Below are positions 6,842 through 14,621 of a DNA stretch of 56,119 nt, one piece after another. The stretch is from Labilibacter marinus (GTDB taxonomy: Bacteria; Bacteroidota; Bacteroidia; Bacteroidales; Marinilabiliaceae). A program made the position numbers and the translations under genes. Where the stretch lies: assembly GCF_001659685.2 (NCBI RefSeq), contig NZ_LXYE02000061.1, positions 1 through 56,119 on the forward strand. The letters run 5' to 3'. The notes below the pieces were generated by a model that was not told where the DNA came from, made no database searches, and saw nothing but the letters and a program-made list of their open reading frames with translations. Within the stretch, counting starts at the first letter, position 1; each line of letters opens with the position of its first letter.

Positions 6842-7798
6842 ATGGATTCAATAAAACCAATTATTGCTCCAATAGCTAAAGATAAGCTAGAAGCTGAGTT
6901 AACAAAAGATCGTTTTGTTCGGAATACAAACAAGGGCGGTAATAAAATATATGATTTCAGAGGCGACGAAGCTCCTAACTTATTGTTAGAAGTGGGGCGC
7001 TTAAGAGAAGAGTCTTTTCGCCAAGCTGGTGGAGGAACAGGAAAAGAAACAGACATTGACGACTATGATACTGCTGAAGTACCATATAGGCAATTGATTG
7101 TTTGGGATCCTGAGGAGAAAGAAATTTTAGGTGGGTACCGTTATATCATGGGAAATACTATACCTAGAGATAAAGATGGAAAAGTAACACTAGCTACATC
7201 AAGGCTTTTTAACCTTACCGATAAATTTCTCGACGAATTTCTTCCTAAAACAATTGAGTTGGGTCGATCATTCGTTCAGCCACAATATCAATCGAGTAAA
7301 CAAGGTGCTAAAAGCCTTTTTGCTTTGGATAACCTTTGGGATGGATTAGGCTCTCTAATCGTTAATAATCCAGAAATGAAATACTTTTTTGGTAAGGTAA
7401 CGATGTATACCCATTTTAATCAGGAAGCTAGAGATTTAATTTTGAGCTTTATGAATAGGTATTTTGGCGATCCTGATAACTTACTTTATCCAAAAGATGA
7501 ATTCAAGGTTAAAATTGGTTTGTCGGATGCAAAGATTGAAGAGATCTTTCAAGGCCCTACCTTTGTTGAAGATTACAAGGTTTTAAATCGTAGGGTTAGA
7601 GAATTAGGAGAAACAATTCCTCCTTTGGTAAATGCTTACATGAATTTATCTCCTTCAATGCGTTCGTTTGGTACAGCTATTAACGATAGGTTTGGAGATG
7701 TTGAAGAAACTGGAATTATTATTACCATTAATGAGTTCAACAAAACTAAAACAGAACGACATGTAGAGACTTATAATCCTAACGATCAGCATGATTAG
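6842..7798 (+). CDS. glsB: N-acyltransferase, GNAT fold (GlsB/OlsB-like)
   Basis: Protein of 318 aa from the hemolysin/OlsB-like acetyltransferase family. LLLEVGRLREESFRQAGGGTG (about 46-66), then LIVWDPEEKEILGGYRY, then ELGRSFVQPQYQ (about 140-151) are the acyl-ACP-dependent N-acyltransferase signatures. In Bacteroides GlsB makes N-acyl-glycine lipid precursors; in proteobacteria OlsB acylates ornithine. The substrate here is therefore glycine or ornithine, and glycine is favoured by lineage. The gene follows the GlsA-like gene by 28 bp and ends before a strong hairpin terminator, so the pair is probably one transcription unit. Confidence 0.78.
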   Translation: MDSIKPIIAPIAKDKLEAELTKDRFVRNTNKGGNKIYDFRGDEAPNLLLEVGRLREESFRQAGGGTGKETDIDDYDTAEVPYRQLIVWDPEEKEILGGYRYIMGNTIPRDKDGKVTLATSRLFNLTDKFLDEFLPKTIELGRSFVQPQYQSSKQGAKSLFALDNLWDGLGSLIVNNPEMKYFFGKVTMYTHFNQEARDLILSFMNRYFGDPDNLLYPKDEFKVKIGLSDAKIEEIFQGPTFVEDYKVLNRRVRELGETIPPLVNAYMNLSPSMRSFGTAINDRFGDVEETGIIITINEFNKTKTERHVETYNPNDQHD

Positions 7799-7830
7799 TG
7801 TTTAAGTTATTATTATTATGTAATATATTA

Positions 7831-7859
7831 AAGCATCTTTTTTAAAAGATGCTTTTTTT
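7831..7859 (+). terminator. Rho-independent terminator after glsA-glsB
   Basis: AAGCATCTTTT/AAAAGATGCTT forms a tight stem followed by a T run, 32 nt after the glsB stop codon. Confidence 0.85.
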
Positions 7860-7885
7860 GTTTCTGTAAATCCCTAATTGTTGGT

Positions 7886-7917
7886 ATTGATGGATTGGTT
7901 GAGGTAATTTACATTTG
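7886..7917 (+). promoter_or_regulatory. Promoter of the small CxxC protein gene
   Basis: ATTG at 7886-7889, a 20-nt spacer and TACATTTG at 7910-7917 fit the TTTG-N19-21-TAnnTTTG consensus with one mismatch in the -33 box. The predicted start near 7924 leaves a leader of about 80 nt before ATG 8003. Confidence 0.5.
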
Positions 7918-8002
7918 TATTTATAATTAATCTAAATAAAAATAAAACATTTTGCCTGAAAGCATTGTTTTAAATAAGATAATACAAATGAAGGGAGTTA
8001 AT

Positions 8003-8368
8003 ATGGAAATTATAGATATAAAAACATTACATGGCCATATTTTTACTTGCGATAAGTGCAGTAAAATTCATTTCGAATTTAATCAATTAGCGATAAACTT
8101 TTCTTCCTTAAGTATTATAGAGGACTTTTATAGTTATTTGAATAAGCTTGAGGGTGACGAGTTTGAGCGTATCAATAATCAGTCTCAATATATTCGTAAA
8201 ATTCAAATACCTTTTCCCAATACATCTATTAAAATGGTGCTTTCAAAAGCCGATTTAAAAGAGTTGAAAATACTTATGCAGATGTTTATTGTGGACTATA
8301 GAGAATTGGAACAAAAAAGTCAATTAATTAAAAAGCTATCTCACATCTCCGAAAAGCAACTCAATTAA
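8003..8368 (+). CDS. Small conserved protein with CxxC knuckle (DUF6686-like)
   Basis: Protein of 121 aa with TCDKCSKIHFEFNQLAINFS near the N-terminus: one CxxC followed by an IHFEF strand, and no second cysteine pair. I associate this with a Bacteroidota family of unknown function (DUF6686), though this is recall of a pattern. The C-terminus (KADLKELKILMQMFIVDY and onward) is predicted helical. ATG 8003 was chosen because AAGGGAG at 7991-7997 lies 5 nt upstream. In-frame starts also exist at 7988 (ATG) and 7952 (TTG). The gene stands alone between a terminator and pflB. Confidence 0.6.
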   Translation: MEIIDIKTLHGHIFTCDKCSKIHFEFNQLAINFSSLSIIEDFYSYLNKLEGDEFERINNQSQYIRKIQIPFPNTSIKMVLSKADLKELKILMQMFIVDYRELEQKSQLIKKLSHISEKQLN

Positions 8369-8442
8369 GGGCTCTACTGAAAATTTAACAAATATTAGCT
8401 TTTTAGGTAATTCAATACCTGTTTTACCTGATTAATAAAAAG

Positions 8443-8465
8443 ATATGACATGATAATGGTCATAT
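8443..8465. promoter_or_regulatory. Palindromic operator candidate upstream of pflB
   Basis: ATATGAC, 9 nt, GTCATAT is a perfect 7-base inverted repeat about 90 nt upstream of the pflB ATG. Its size suits a dimeric regulator of the Crp/Fnr family, which often controls pfl genes. The regulator identity is inference. Confidence 0.4.
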
Positions 8466-8524
8466 TTATTCCTCAACAAACCCACTCACAACAAGTTGGG
8501 ATTTTTTATGAAAGAAAATAGCTC

Positions 8525-8532
8525 TACTTTTG
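8525..8532 (+). promoter_or_regulatory. -7 element of pflB promoter
   Basis: TACTTTTG matches TAnnTTTG, 22 nt upstream of ATG 8554. The -33 region at the right distance is TTTT rather than TTTG, so activator help is plausible. Confidence 0.5.
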
Positions 8533-8553
8533 TGCAAAATTTAAAAAGCAACT

Positions 8554-10782
8554 ATGGAAACAAAAGACTTTGCTAAAGGAAATTGGTGTGATGCCATTGA
8601 TGTTAGAGACTTTGTTAAACAAAACATCTCTCCATATTCTGGAGATTACTCTTTCCTTGAAGGAGCAAGTCCTAAAACAAAAAAGCTTTGGGATGTTTGC
8701 CTGCAAGCATTAAAAGAAGAACGTGCTAATAATGGGTTAAGAAGTGTAGATACGGAAATTGTTTCTACTGTAAACTCTTTTGCGGCGGGTTATATAGATA
8801 AAGAAAGTGAAGTAATTGTTGGTTTGCAGACCGATGCTTTACTTAAAAGAGCTATGAAACCTTACGGTGGATTTAAGGTAGTTCAAAAAGCACTTTCGGA
8901 GCACGGTTTAAAACCATCTGCTATGGTTACCGAGGCTTTCGGAAAATATACAAAAACACATAACGACGGGGTTTTTGATGCTTATACAGATGAAATCAGA
9001 AAATTTCGTTCTTTAGGTTTCTTAACTGGTTTGCCAGATAACTATGCTCGTGGTCGTATCATTGGTGACTATAGAAGAGTTGCTCTATACGGTATCAACC
9101 GTTTAATTGAGGAGAAAAAACAAGACTTAAAAGGAATTAATGGTCCGATGACTGACCATACTATCCGTTTAAGAGAAGAAGTTGCTGAGCAGTTAAAAGC
9201 GTTAGGTCAAATGATTGATATGGGTAACCATTACAATTTAGATTTATCTCGTCCTGCAGAAAATGGTATTGAAGCTGTACAGTGGACTTACATGGCTTAC
9301 CTTGCTGCTGTAAAAGAGCAAGATGGTGCTGCAATGTCATTGGGTAGTGTTTCTTCTTTCTTGGATATATATATACAACGTGATTTAGAAGCTGGTTTAA
9401 TTACCGAGCAAGATGCTCAGGAGTATATTGACCAATTTGTGATGAAATTACGTATGGTTCGTCACCTTAGAATGGAAGCTTACGAGCAAATTTTTGCTGG
9501 AGATCCAACTTGGGTAACTGAGTCTATAGGTGGTATGTTAGTAGATGGAAGAAGTAAAGTAACTAAAACTTCATTCCGTTTCTTAAATACCTTATATAAC
9601 CTAGGGCCTTCGCCAGAGCCAAATATTACTATCCTTTGGTCTAATAGCCTTCCGCAAGGATTTAAAGAATTTTGTTCAAAAGTATCTATCGATACATCAT
9701 CTATCCAATACGAGAACGACGATTTAATGCGTTGTCACAGAGATAGTGATGATTATGGTATTGCTTGTTGTGTATCATTCCAGGAATTGGGTAAACACAT
9801 TCAGTTTTTTGGAGCACGTACCAACTTAGCTAAAACACTTTTGTTAGCGCTTAACGCTGGACAGTGTGAAAATACAGGTACTCAAATGGTAGATGGTATT
9901 CCATCGATGGCTAATGATGAGTATTTAGATTTTGACAAAGTAATGGCTAACTTCGAAATTGCCATGAGAGAAGTAGCGCGTGTGTACAATGAGTCGATGA
10001 ATATCATCCACTACATGCACGATAAGTACTACTACGAAAAAGCACAGATGTCTTTAATCGATACTAATCCAAAAATTAACTTGGCTTACGGTATTGCAGG
10101 ACTTTCTATTGTGGCCGATTCACTTTCTGCTATCAAGCATGCTAAAGTTAAACCAGTTCGTAACGAAGATGGCTTAACGGTAGATTTTGAGATTGAAGGA
10201 GACTTTCCAAAATATGGTAACGATGACGATAGAGTAGATTTAATTGCTCGTAGTTTAGTAAACCATTTTAGTGAGGAGTTGAAAAAGCTTCGTGTATATA
10301 AAGATGCAAACCCGACTTTATCGGTACTTACCATTACATCTAATGTAACTTACGGTAAAAAAACGGGAGCTACGCCTGATGGTAGAGCTAAAGGTATTGC
10401 CTTTGCACCAGGAGCAAATCCAATGCACGGGCGTGATACTCACGGTGCTATTGCTTCATTAAATTCAGTAGCTAAAATTGATTACGAAGATTCTCAGGAT
10501 GGTATTTCTAATACATTCTCTATTGTACCTAAATCATTAGGTTCAAACGAAGAAGATAGAATTGCCAACTTGGTAGCAGCTTTAGATGGATACTTTGGTA
10601 AAAATGCACAGCACCTTAATGTAAACGTTCTTAACAGAGAGCTATTAAAAGATGCTATGGAAAACCCAGAAGAATATCCACAGCTAACGATTCGTGTATC
10701 AGGATACGCAGTTAATTTTACACGTTTATCGCGCGAACAGCAGCAAGAAGTATTGTCTCGCTCGTTCCACGATTCAATGTAA
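8554..10782 (+). CDS. pflB: Formate C-acetyltransferase (pyruvate formate-lyase)
   Basis: Glycyl-radical enzyme that converts pyruvate and CoA to acetyl-CoA and formate without oxygen. It has 742 residues, close to the usual 740-760. The thiyl-transfer pair Cys405-Cys406 sits in GIACCVSFQ, and the radical Gly717 in [10 protein letters not shown] near the C-terminus. Both are intact, as is [15 protein letters not shown] after the cysteines, so this is true PFL rather than a glycerol- or choline-type lyase. Codon use is regular and highly expressed in style. The activase and formate channel follow on the same strand. A palindrome at 8443 and a -7 box at 8525 probably give oxygen-responsive control. 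A long stem-loop follows the stop codon. Confidence 0.98.
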   Translation: METKDFAKGNWCDAIDVRDFVKQNISPYSGDYSFLEGASPKTKKLWDVCLQALKEERANNGLRSVDTEIVSTVNSFAAGYIDKESEVIVGLQTDALLKRAMKPYGGFKVVQKALSEHGLKPSAMVTEAFGKYTKTHNDGVFDAYTDEIRKFRSLGFLTGLPDNYARGRIIGDYRRVALYGINRLIEEKKQDLKGINGPMTDHTIRLREEVAEQLKALGQMIDMGNHYNLDLSRPAENGIEAVQWTYMAYLAAVKEQDGAAMSLGSVSSFLDIYIQRDLEAGLITEQDAQEYIDQFVMKLRMVRHLRMEAYEQIFAGDPTWVTESIGGMLVDGRSKVTKTSFRFLNTLYNLGPSPEPNITILWSNSLPQGFKEFCSKVSIDTSSIQYENDDLMRCHRDSDDYGIACCVSFQELGKHIQFFGARTNLAKTLLLALNAGQCENTGTQMVDGIPSMANDEYLDFDKVMANFEIAMREVARVYNESMNIIHYMHDKYYYEKAQMSLIDTNPKINLAYGIAGLSIVADSLSAIKHAKVKPVRNEDGLTVDFEIEGDFPKYGNDDDRVDLIARSLVNHFSEELKKLRVYKDANPTLSVLTITSNVTYGKKTGATPDGRAKGIAFAPGANPMHGRDTHGAIASLNSVAKIDYEDSQDGISNTFSIVPKSLGSNEEDRIANLVAALDGYFGKNAQHLNVNVLNRELLKDAMENPEEYPQLTIRVSGYAVNFTRLSREQQQEVLSRSFHDSM

Positions 10783-10798
10783 AACAACATATTTTTAA

Positions 10799-10849
10799 GA
10801 CAAAAGTCGAAAGCTGAAAGTACTACTACTTTTGCTTTCGGCTTTTGTC
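10799..10849 (+). other. Long stem-loop between pflB and pflA
   Basis: The 16-base arms at 10799-10814 and 10834-10849 pair completely in RNA with one U-G wobble. No T run follows, and pflA begins 58 nt later. It may be a partial terminator, an RNase-stop stabilising the pflB message, or a processing site that lowers pflA relative to pflB. Confidence 0.7.
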
Positions 10850-10907
10850 GTTTGTAAGAAAGGTAATAACTTTCGAAAATTTCAATTTCAACTTTTAACA
10901 TTACTAA

Positions 10908-11645
10908 ATGTCAAAATTAAAAGTTCATTCCATAGAATCGTTTGGAACCCATGATGGTCCAGGCATAAGAATGGTTATCTTTTTACAAGGGTGTAACCTT
11001 AAGTGCTTGTACTGTCATAATCCCGATACCATCCCTTTAAAAGGTGGTGCGGAGCATGAAATTGAAGCTTTGGTAAAACGTGCAGAAAACATGAAATCCT
11101 ACTTCGGAAAACTAGGTGGAGTGACTGTATCTGGCGGAGAACCTTTAGTGCAAAGTAAAGCGCTCATTCCATTTTTTAAGGCCTTAAAAGAAAAAGGGAT
11201 TCATACTAATATTGATACCAATGGTTCTATATTAAATGATGATGCTAAGGAATTGATTGATAATTATGCCGATTTAGTGATGGTAGATATCAAACACACG
11301 CATGCTAAGGGTTATCATCAAATAACTGGTGTAGATAAATATGGCTCGTCGCTTAAATTTATTCAGCATCGCGAAAAATCAGGAAAGCCTGCTTGGTTAA
11401 GGTATGTTTTAATTCCTGGCCATACCGATATTCCAGAGGAACTGATAAAATTAGGTGAGCGATACAAAGGTTTTGATTGTATTCAAAAATTGGAGATACA
11501 ACCATACCATAAATTGGGTACCCATAAATGGGAAGCATTGGGCGAGGAATATCTTTTAAAGGATGCTATTGAAAACACACCTGAACAGATTGAAAGAGCC
11601 AAAGAAATACTTTCGCCTTACTTTAAAGAAATTAAAATAAACTAG
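10908..11645 (+). CDS. pflA: Pyruvate formate-lyase activating enzyme
   Basis: Radical-SAM enzyme of 245 aa (family length about 245) that abstracts hydrogen from the PFL glycine. The cluster motif is GCNLKCLYCHNP, with Cys29, Cys33 and Cys36 in the CxxxCxxC spacing of this family. SFGTHDGPGIR (11-21) and GGVTVSGGEPL (about 75-85, the SAM-binding GGE) are conserved. It lacks the extra ferredoxin clusters of the GRE activases for choline or glycerol lyases, which fits an activase for PflB. It is transcribed with pflB across a 125-bp gap that contains a stem-loop, and focA follows after 57 bp. Confidence 0.97.
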   Translation: MSKLKVHSIESFGTHDGPGIRMVIFLQGCNLKCLYCHNPDTIPLKGGAEHEIEALVKRAENMKSYFGKLGGVTVSGGEPLVQSKALIPFFKALKEKGIHTNIDTNGSILNDDAKELIDNYADLVMVDIKHTHAKGYHQITGVDKYGSSLKFIQHREKSGKPAWLRYVLIPGHTDIPEELIKLGERYKGFDCIQKLEIQPYHKLGTHKWEALGEEYLLKDAIENTPEQIERAKEILSPYFKEIKIN

Positions 11646-11702
11646 GTCGCACAACGACAACGAATAATTACAGACAATTCAATGTTCTCCCAGTGAGCAT
11701 TG

Positions 11703-12515
11703 ATGAAGCAAACTAATGACTATTTTATTATGACTTTATATTCTCCTCCTGAGATTATTAAACTGGCTGGACAAGCTGCTATTGCAAAAGACAAGTATTC
11801 AGCTAAAAAAGTACTTACCTTAAGTTTTATGGCGGGTGCCTATATTTCCTTTGGCGCCTTACTTTCTATCCTCATTGGAGGTGGAATGCCTGGTATTGCA
11901 GAAGAAAACCCAGGTATAGCTAAATTTGCTTTTGGGGCGGCCTTCCCTGTGGGACTGATGATGGTGGTTATGGCAGGAGCTGAGCTTTTTACGGGTAATA
12001 ATGCTTATTTTATGCCCAATGTTTTAAGTAAAAGACAAAGCTGGAAAGCACCACTTCGCAATTGGGGATTGGTTTATCTAGGCAACTTTGTAGGTTCTAT
12101 TTTTGTAGCTTATTTTCTTACGCACCTAACCGAGGTTGTATCTGCAGAACCATGGACTGATATGATTTTTAAAATTGCAGAGGGTAAAACATCTAATCCA
12201 TTTTATAAAACCTTTTTAAAAGGTATTGGCGCTAACTGGTTAGTTTGTTTAGCACTTTGGATGGGCATGTCGGCTCAACATACTACAGGTAAAATTTTAG
12301 GTATTTGGTGGCCTGTTATGGCTTTTGTTACTATGGGGTTCGAACACTCCATAGCCAACATGTACTTTATTCCATTGGCTATTTTTCAAGGAGCTGATAT
12401 TACCTGGACTAGCTTTGTGGTGGATAACTTAATTCCAGCTACTTTAGGCAATATTGTAGGAGGTGCATTTTTTGTAGGAACGCTATATTGGTATGCCTAC
12501 GAAAAAGAAGCTTAA
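11703..12515 (+). CDS. focA: Formate/nitrite transporter family channel
   Basis: Pentameric inner-membrane channel protein of 270 aa with about six membrane segments. AGAYISFGALLSILIGGG is an early helix, and FPVGLMMVVMAGAELFTGNN carries the FNT signature (AELFTGN). Two further signature-like parts are NWLVCLALWMG and MGFEHSIANMYFIP, the latter with the pore histidine. As third gene of the pfl cluster it probably exports the formate made by PflB and may re-import it. Start ATG 11703 is preferred over the overlapping TTG at 11700. The order pflB-pflA-focA differs from the focA-pflB order of enterobacteria. Confidence 0.94.
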   Translation: MKQTNDYFIMTLYSPPEIIKLAGQAAIAKDKYSAKKVLTLSFMAGAYISFGALLSILIGGGMPGIAEENPGIAKFAFGAAFPVGLMMVVMAGAELFTGNNAYFMPNVLSKRQSWKAPLRNWGLVYLGNFVGSIFVAYFLTHLTEVVSAEPWTDMIFKIAEGKTSNPFYKTFLKGIGANWLVCLALWMGMSAQHTTGKILGIWWPVMAFVTMGFEHSIANMYFIPLAIFQGADITWTSFVVDNLIPATLGNIVGGAFFVGTLYWYAYEKEA

Positions 12516-12642
12516 GCAATAAGTGGTCTTAAACATTCTCATCTTTGATTTTGTTTTAAAATTGACGTAGTTTTACCAGTAGATACTATTCTATGATATA
12601 ATGGGTAGTCTTTATTTCAATCTTTTTTAAACTTATTTCAAC

Positions 12643-13209
12643 ATGAGAAAACTAATTGTAGTACTTGCGTTGGCATTTATGGTAATAAACCTATCTGCAC
12701 AGTTATCTAATGATAGTATACAGCCAACTAAAACGCCTCAAAAGGTGAGTTTTAAGGATAAATTATATACGGGAGGTAGTTTTGGTTTATCTGGTAATTT
12801 TAGCGATTATATGTCTCTAAGGGTTAGTCCGATAGTGGGTGCACGTATTTCTCCTAAATTCTATTCTGGCCTTGGGTTGGAGTATATTTATACCAAGGAT
12901 AAACGATATAACAAAGATATATCAGCACATGATTATGGTGCACGTTTGTTTGGCCAGTATAATTTTATACCACAACTGTTTGCACATGCCGAGTTTGCAG
13001 GCTACAGTTACCAATCCTTTTTTATTAATGGACAAACAGCAGGAAGAAACTTTGTGCCATTCATATGGCTAGGAGGTGGTTATCGACAATATATTAGTAA
13101 TAAAAGTTTCTTTTCGGTGAGAGTGCTATTTGATGTATTACAAGATAAACACAGTCCGTATGATTCTGGAGAACCTGTTATTAGTGTGGGGTTTGGTGTA
13201 GGGTTATAA
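12643..13209 (+). CDS. Outer-membrane beta-barrel protein, 188 aa
   Basis: The N-terminal signal peptide MRKLIVVLALAFMVINLSAQ is followed by alternating aromatic and glycine-rich strands (LYTGGSFGLSGNFSDYMSLR, KFYSGLGLEYIYTK, LFGQYNFIPQLFAHAEFAGY). The C-terminus VISVGFGVGL fits a short barrel of about eight strands. I do not recognise a family with a known substrate. It lies 29 bp upstream of another outer-membrane protein gene and downstream of focA with 127 bp between, so it is probably not part of the pfl operon. Confidence 0.8.
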   Translation: MRKLIVVLALAFMVINLSAQLSNDSIQPTKTPQKVSFKDKLYTGGSFGLSGNFSDYMSLRVSPIVGARISPKFYSGLGLEYIYTKDKRYNKDISAHDYGARLFGQYNFIPQLFAHAEFAGYSYQSFFINGQTAGRNFVPFIWLGGGYRQYISNKSFFSVRVLFDVLQDKHSPYDSGEPVISVGFGVGL

Positions 13210-13238
13210 TTAGTAAATACGAAATTGATTTAGTCATT

Positions 13239-14576
13239 ATGAAAAAAATACTTCTAGTATTATATATATTATTCATTTCTATTAGTAGTTATGCGCAAGA
13301 TTTTGGAGGCGTTCATACCAGCAACTTTCTGCCTCTTCAGAATATAGCCAATGACCCAACAGGAATTGTTAGAGATTCTACTAAATGGAATATAAATGTT
13401 CTGTCCGGCCAAGTATTATTTTTGAATGATGGGCAGAGTCAGGAAACAGATGTTTTTCAGAAGCTGGCAAATACTGGAATTTTAAGTTTAGATAAATTAC
13501 TTGGCTCAACAAGTAATATAACGGTGGCTAATGGTAAAATCATATTTCCTTCCATATCTTATAAGTTTAATCATAAAAATGCCATTGCGGTGCACTTCGA
13601 TCTTAGAGGAAATGGAGTGTACAGAGCATCACACGAGAGTGTAGCTAAGCTTTTTAAAGATGTTGAATCTCCAGATGGTTTAGATGATTTACAAAACGAG
13701 AATTTAAATGGTATTGTTAATACCTGGACGGAGTATAATGTGACGTATTCTCGTTTGCTATTTGAAAATGATAAACATGAATTTGCTGGAGGTGTCACGC
13801 TTAAGTATCTGCAAGGTGGAGGTGCTGGGTATTTTAATATGGATGGAATAGATGTGAGTTATGATAAGACTCAAATTAATAATTTAGATTTTGACCTTAG
13901 TTATGCCGTTAATGAAACATTGTACGAAATTACTGAGGATGGAAAAGTTAAGTTTAATGGTGACAGTGGTTTAGGTGCCAATATAGGTTTTTCGTATATC
14001 TATAAAGATCCGAACCAGAAAGATAAACCATACTTGTTTAAAGCTGGCTTAACCATTAACGATATAGGGTCCATAAAGCACTCCAATAATAAAGGTAACA
14101 AAACCTATCATGTTTCTATGCAGGATGTACCGTACTCTAGATTTCAAGGTGTTGAGACTCTAGGTGCGCTTATTGATACGCTTAAAAATTCTGTTGATTT
14201 TAAAGAAATAGATGGGGACGATTATAGTTTAAGTTTACCTACCACATATGCGATTAATGCAGATTACTGTTATAGCAAAAATATTTATATCAATGCTAGT
14301 TTCTCGTATCAGCCAAGTGTTTACGGAAAGGTTATAAAAAGCTTTAAAACAAAGTCTGTAACTACCTATTTAACTCCTCGATTTGAAAATAAAACATGGG
14401 GATTTTATTTACCTATGCGCTATCATAATAAACTAGGAGCAAATGCTGGTTTTGGTGCTCGATGGAAAGGGTTTTATATTGGCTCTGCTACCGTAATTGG
14501 TAATTTGTTTAAAAGTGACAGTGAATCAAGCCAATTTTATTTTGGTGTTAATATACCTATCGGAAAAACTATTTAA
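13239..14576 (+). CDS. Outer-membrane protein, DUF5723-like
   Basis: Secreted protein of 445 aa. The signal peptide ends at SSYAQ. The next part, FLPLQNIANDPTGIVRDSTKWNINV (described in pieces here: ANDP then WNINV), has the pattern of Bacteroidota outer-membrane proteins annotated DUF5723. The rest is rich in beta strands with FGFSY-type and GLGANIGFSYIY repeats, and the C-terminal strand FYFGVNIPIGK fits a barrel of the PorV/FadL type. Function is unknown. It is probably co-transcribed with the preceding small barrel protein (29-bp gap). It may be a structural or gliding/adhesion-related barrel, but nothing in the sequence decides this. Confidence 0.75.
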   Translation: MKKILLVLYILFISISSYAQDFGGVHTSNFLPLQNIANDPTGIVRDSTKWNINVLSGQVLFLNDGQSQETDVFQKLANTGILSLDKLLGSTSNITVANGKIIFPSISYKFNHKNAIAVHFDLRGNGVYRASHESVAKLFKDVESPDGLDDLQNENLNGIVNTWTEYNVTYSRLLFENDKHEFAGGVTLKYLQGGGAGYFNMDGIDVSYDKTQINNLDFDLSYAVNETLYEITEDGKVKFNGDSGLGANIGFSYIYKDPNQKDKPYLFKAGLTINDIGSIKHSNNKGNKTYHVSMQDVPYSRFQGVETLGALIDTLKNSVDFKEIDGDDYSLSLPTTYAINADYCYSKNIYINASFSYQPSVYGKVIKSFKTKSVTTYLTPRFENKTWGFYLPMRYHNKLGANAGFGARWKGFYIGSATVIGNLFKSDSESSQFYFGVNIPIGKTI

Positions 14577-14621
14577 TACCGCCTAACCAGTACATTCTTT
14601 TTCTTTAGTAAAATATTGTAG

